DNA of 64,000 nucleotides from Dorea formicigenerans (GTDB lineage Bacteria; Bacillota; Clostridia; Lachnospirales; Lachnospiraceae), in the NCBI RefSeq assembly GCF_025150245.1, contig NZ_CP102279.1:2911423-2975422 (forward strand), in the 5' to 3' direction. Positions 62,752-64,000 of this stretch are shown one piece after another. The translations under genes were made by a program, and so were the position numbers. The notes below the pieces were generated by a model. That model had not been told where the DNA came from and ran no database searches. It saw only the letters and a list, made by a program, of their open reading frames with translations. Position 1 is the first letter of the stretch, and each line of letters begins with the position of its first letter.

Positions 62752-64000
62752 CTATGCATTTTTCTCAATCACTGTATCGTAGAAACGGTCGATATCTACT
62801 TTGTACATATCTAATAATTGTAACTCGCCATTTGGCACATCGTATTTGATAGCGATAACTTTCTCAAAGATACCCTCTGCCTTCAAAACAGACATCGGCA
62901 TACCTCTTGCCACCAGTTCTCTGCATTTCTTATAGAGATACAGAATAATATCCATCATACCGAACTGCTTCTTTAGAGATACACACGTATCGTCTTTGTG
63001 AAATGCGTTCTGCTGCAGGAATCCAAGGCGAATCACGCGGGCAATCTCCAATGTCAGCTTCTGATCATCCGGAAGTACATCACTACCGATCAGTTTTACA
63101 ATCTCCATGAGACTGTTCTCCTGGTTCAGAATATTCATCAGACGGTTCCGATAGTCCACAAACTTTGGAGATACATTATCAGCATACCATGCACTTAAAT
63201 CCGGTAAGTACTCGCTGTAACTGGTCAGCCAGTGGATCGCCGGGTAATGTCTTGCATATGCCAGAGACTTATCCAGTCCCCAAAAGCAACGGATAAATCG
63301 CTTCGTATTCTGTGTGACCGGCTCGGAGAAGTCTCCTCCCTGCGGAGATACTGCTCCAATGATTGTAACAGAACCTACAGCTCCATTTAATGTCTGCATC
63401 ATACCGGCACGCTCATAGAATGCAGAAAGTCTGGATGCCAGATAAGCCGGGAATCCTTCCTCTGCCGGCATCTCTTCCAGACGTCCGGACAGCTCACGAA
63501 GAGCCTCTGCCCAACGGGATGTAGAATCCGCCATAATTGCAACATCATATCCCATATCACGATAATACTCAGCCAGTGTAAGTCCTGTGTAAATAGATGC
63601 CTCACGGGCAGCTACCGGCATGTTGGATGTGTTGGCAATCAGAGTCGTTCTGTCCATCAGCGGATTCCCCGTTCTTGGATCTACCAGTTCTGAGAACTCC
63701 TCCAGAACCTGTGTCATCTCATTTCCGCGCTCTCCGCATCCGATATATACAATAATGTCCGCATCGGACCATTTTGCGATCTGATGCTGGCTCATCGTCT
63801 TTCCTGTTCCGAATCCTCCCGGAATTGCGGCTGTTCCGCCTTTCGCCAGAGGGAACATAGTATCCATGACACGCTGTCCCGTCACAAGCGGAACTCTTGC
63901 AGAATAACGGTGATGCACCGGCCTTGGCACACGAATCGGCCATTTCTGCATCATGGAGAGTTCTTTTCTCTCCCCTTCTGTTGTCTCGATCACAACAAGT
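62752..64000 (-). CDS. ntpA: V-type ATPase subunit A, N-terminal part outside window
   Basis: Catalytic subunit; about 415 of the usual 590 residues are visible and the frame continues past the right edge (an in-frame GTG near 63993 is internal, not a start). Walker [27 protein letters not shown]-like segment, Walker [33 protein letters not shown], and a normal C-terminal domain ([17 protein letters not shown]) ending IEKNA. First of the A-B-D order. In Lachnospiraceae the complex often pumps Na+ or H+; the ion is decided by the K subunit, not shown here. Confidence 0.96.
   Translation of the reverse strand, partial: LVVIETTEGERKELSMMQKWPIRVPRPVHHRYSARVPLVTGQRVMDTMFPLAKGGTAAIPGGFGTGKTMSQHQIAKWSDADIIVYIGCGERGNEMTQVLEEFSELVDPRTGNPLMDRTTLIANTSNMPVAAREASIYTGLTLAEYYRDMGYDVAIMADSTSRWAEALRELSGRLEEMPAEEGFPAYLASRLSAFYERAGMMQTLNGAVGSVTIIGAVSPQGGDFSEPVTQNTKRFIRCFWGLDKSLAYARHYPAIHWLTSYSEYLPDLSAWYADNVSPKFVDYRNRLMNILNQENSLMEIVKLIGSDVLPDDQKLTLEIARVIRLGFLQQNAFHKDDTCVSLKKQFGMMDIILYLYKKCRELVARGMPMSVLKAEGIFEKVIAIKYDVPNGELQLLDMYKVDIDRFYDTVIEKNA

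Overview
The window looks like a chromosomal segment of a spore-forming gut Firmicute of the family Lachnospiraceae (Dorea/Mediterraneibacter/Coprococcus-like). The reasons are a yabP-yabQ-divIC-spoIIE-tilS-hpt-ftsH sporulation and division cluster, spoVG, a CotS-type coat protein, glgC/glgD, a T-box in front of an archaeal/eukaryal-type prolyl-tRNA synthetase, a V-type ATPase, low to moderate G+C, and strong AGGAGG-type ribosome binding sites. No rRNA, tRNA, prophage or CRISPR array was seen.

Layout. 1-24,300 (almost all minus strand) is housekeeping: a partial MPN-like protein, an HD hydrolase, a transaldolase-type aldolase, an IS4-family element, dnaX-ybaB-recR, pfkA, map, a GH13 enzyme, ftsH, hpt, tilS and a short spoIIE. 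A repeat-rich scar follows, then divIC, yabQ, yabP, rqcP, hup, a CotS-like protein, cca, a REP-type tyrosine transposase (RAYT) and proS with its T-box. 24,300-36,100 is an accessory sugar locus: two binding-protein/permease sets without an ATPase, a GH123-like glycosidase, a GNAT-like acyltransferase and two divergent zinc methyltransferases of the URO-D fold. 36,300-46,000 holds an RluA-type synthase, a truncated Rpn protein, spoVG, glgC-glgD, murC, and a dnaD-dnaC-prs run preceded by three DnaA boxes. 46,000-53,240 holds a YhaO/YhaN-like nuclease/ATPase pair, a VanR/VanS-like two-component system, asnS and a peptidoglycan deacetylase. 53,495-57,812 is an M20 peptidase-transporter-M20 peptidase cluster resembling abgAB plus a transporter. 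57,948-64,000 holds a CtpE-like P-type ATPase and V-ATPase genes D, B and A (A runs off the edge).

The most distinctive feature is a dispersed family of 40-45 bp palindromes with cores of the type GGGGACGGGG...CCCCGTCCCC. They flank the RAYT gene on both sides and recur at other sites, several times carrying a tail that matches the 3' end of the RAYT gene. One copy has been split by the IS4 element in its loop, and another supplies the stop codon region of cca. Together they look like an autonomous RAYT element and its non-autonomous derivatives. Other points of interest are the methyltransferase/GH123/ABC locus with unknown substrate, the loss of the SpoIIE membrane domain next to a repeat scar, an orphan VanRS-like pair, and the DnaA boxes ahead of the helicase-loader operon.

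All functional calls rest on reading motifs and remembered family features; no database search was possible. Where an upstream-extended frame existed, the start was moved to the first codon with a proper ribosome binding site, and this is stated in each entry.
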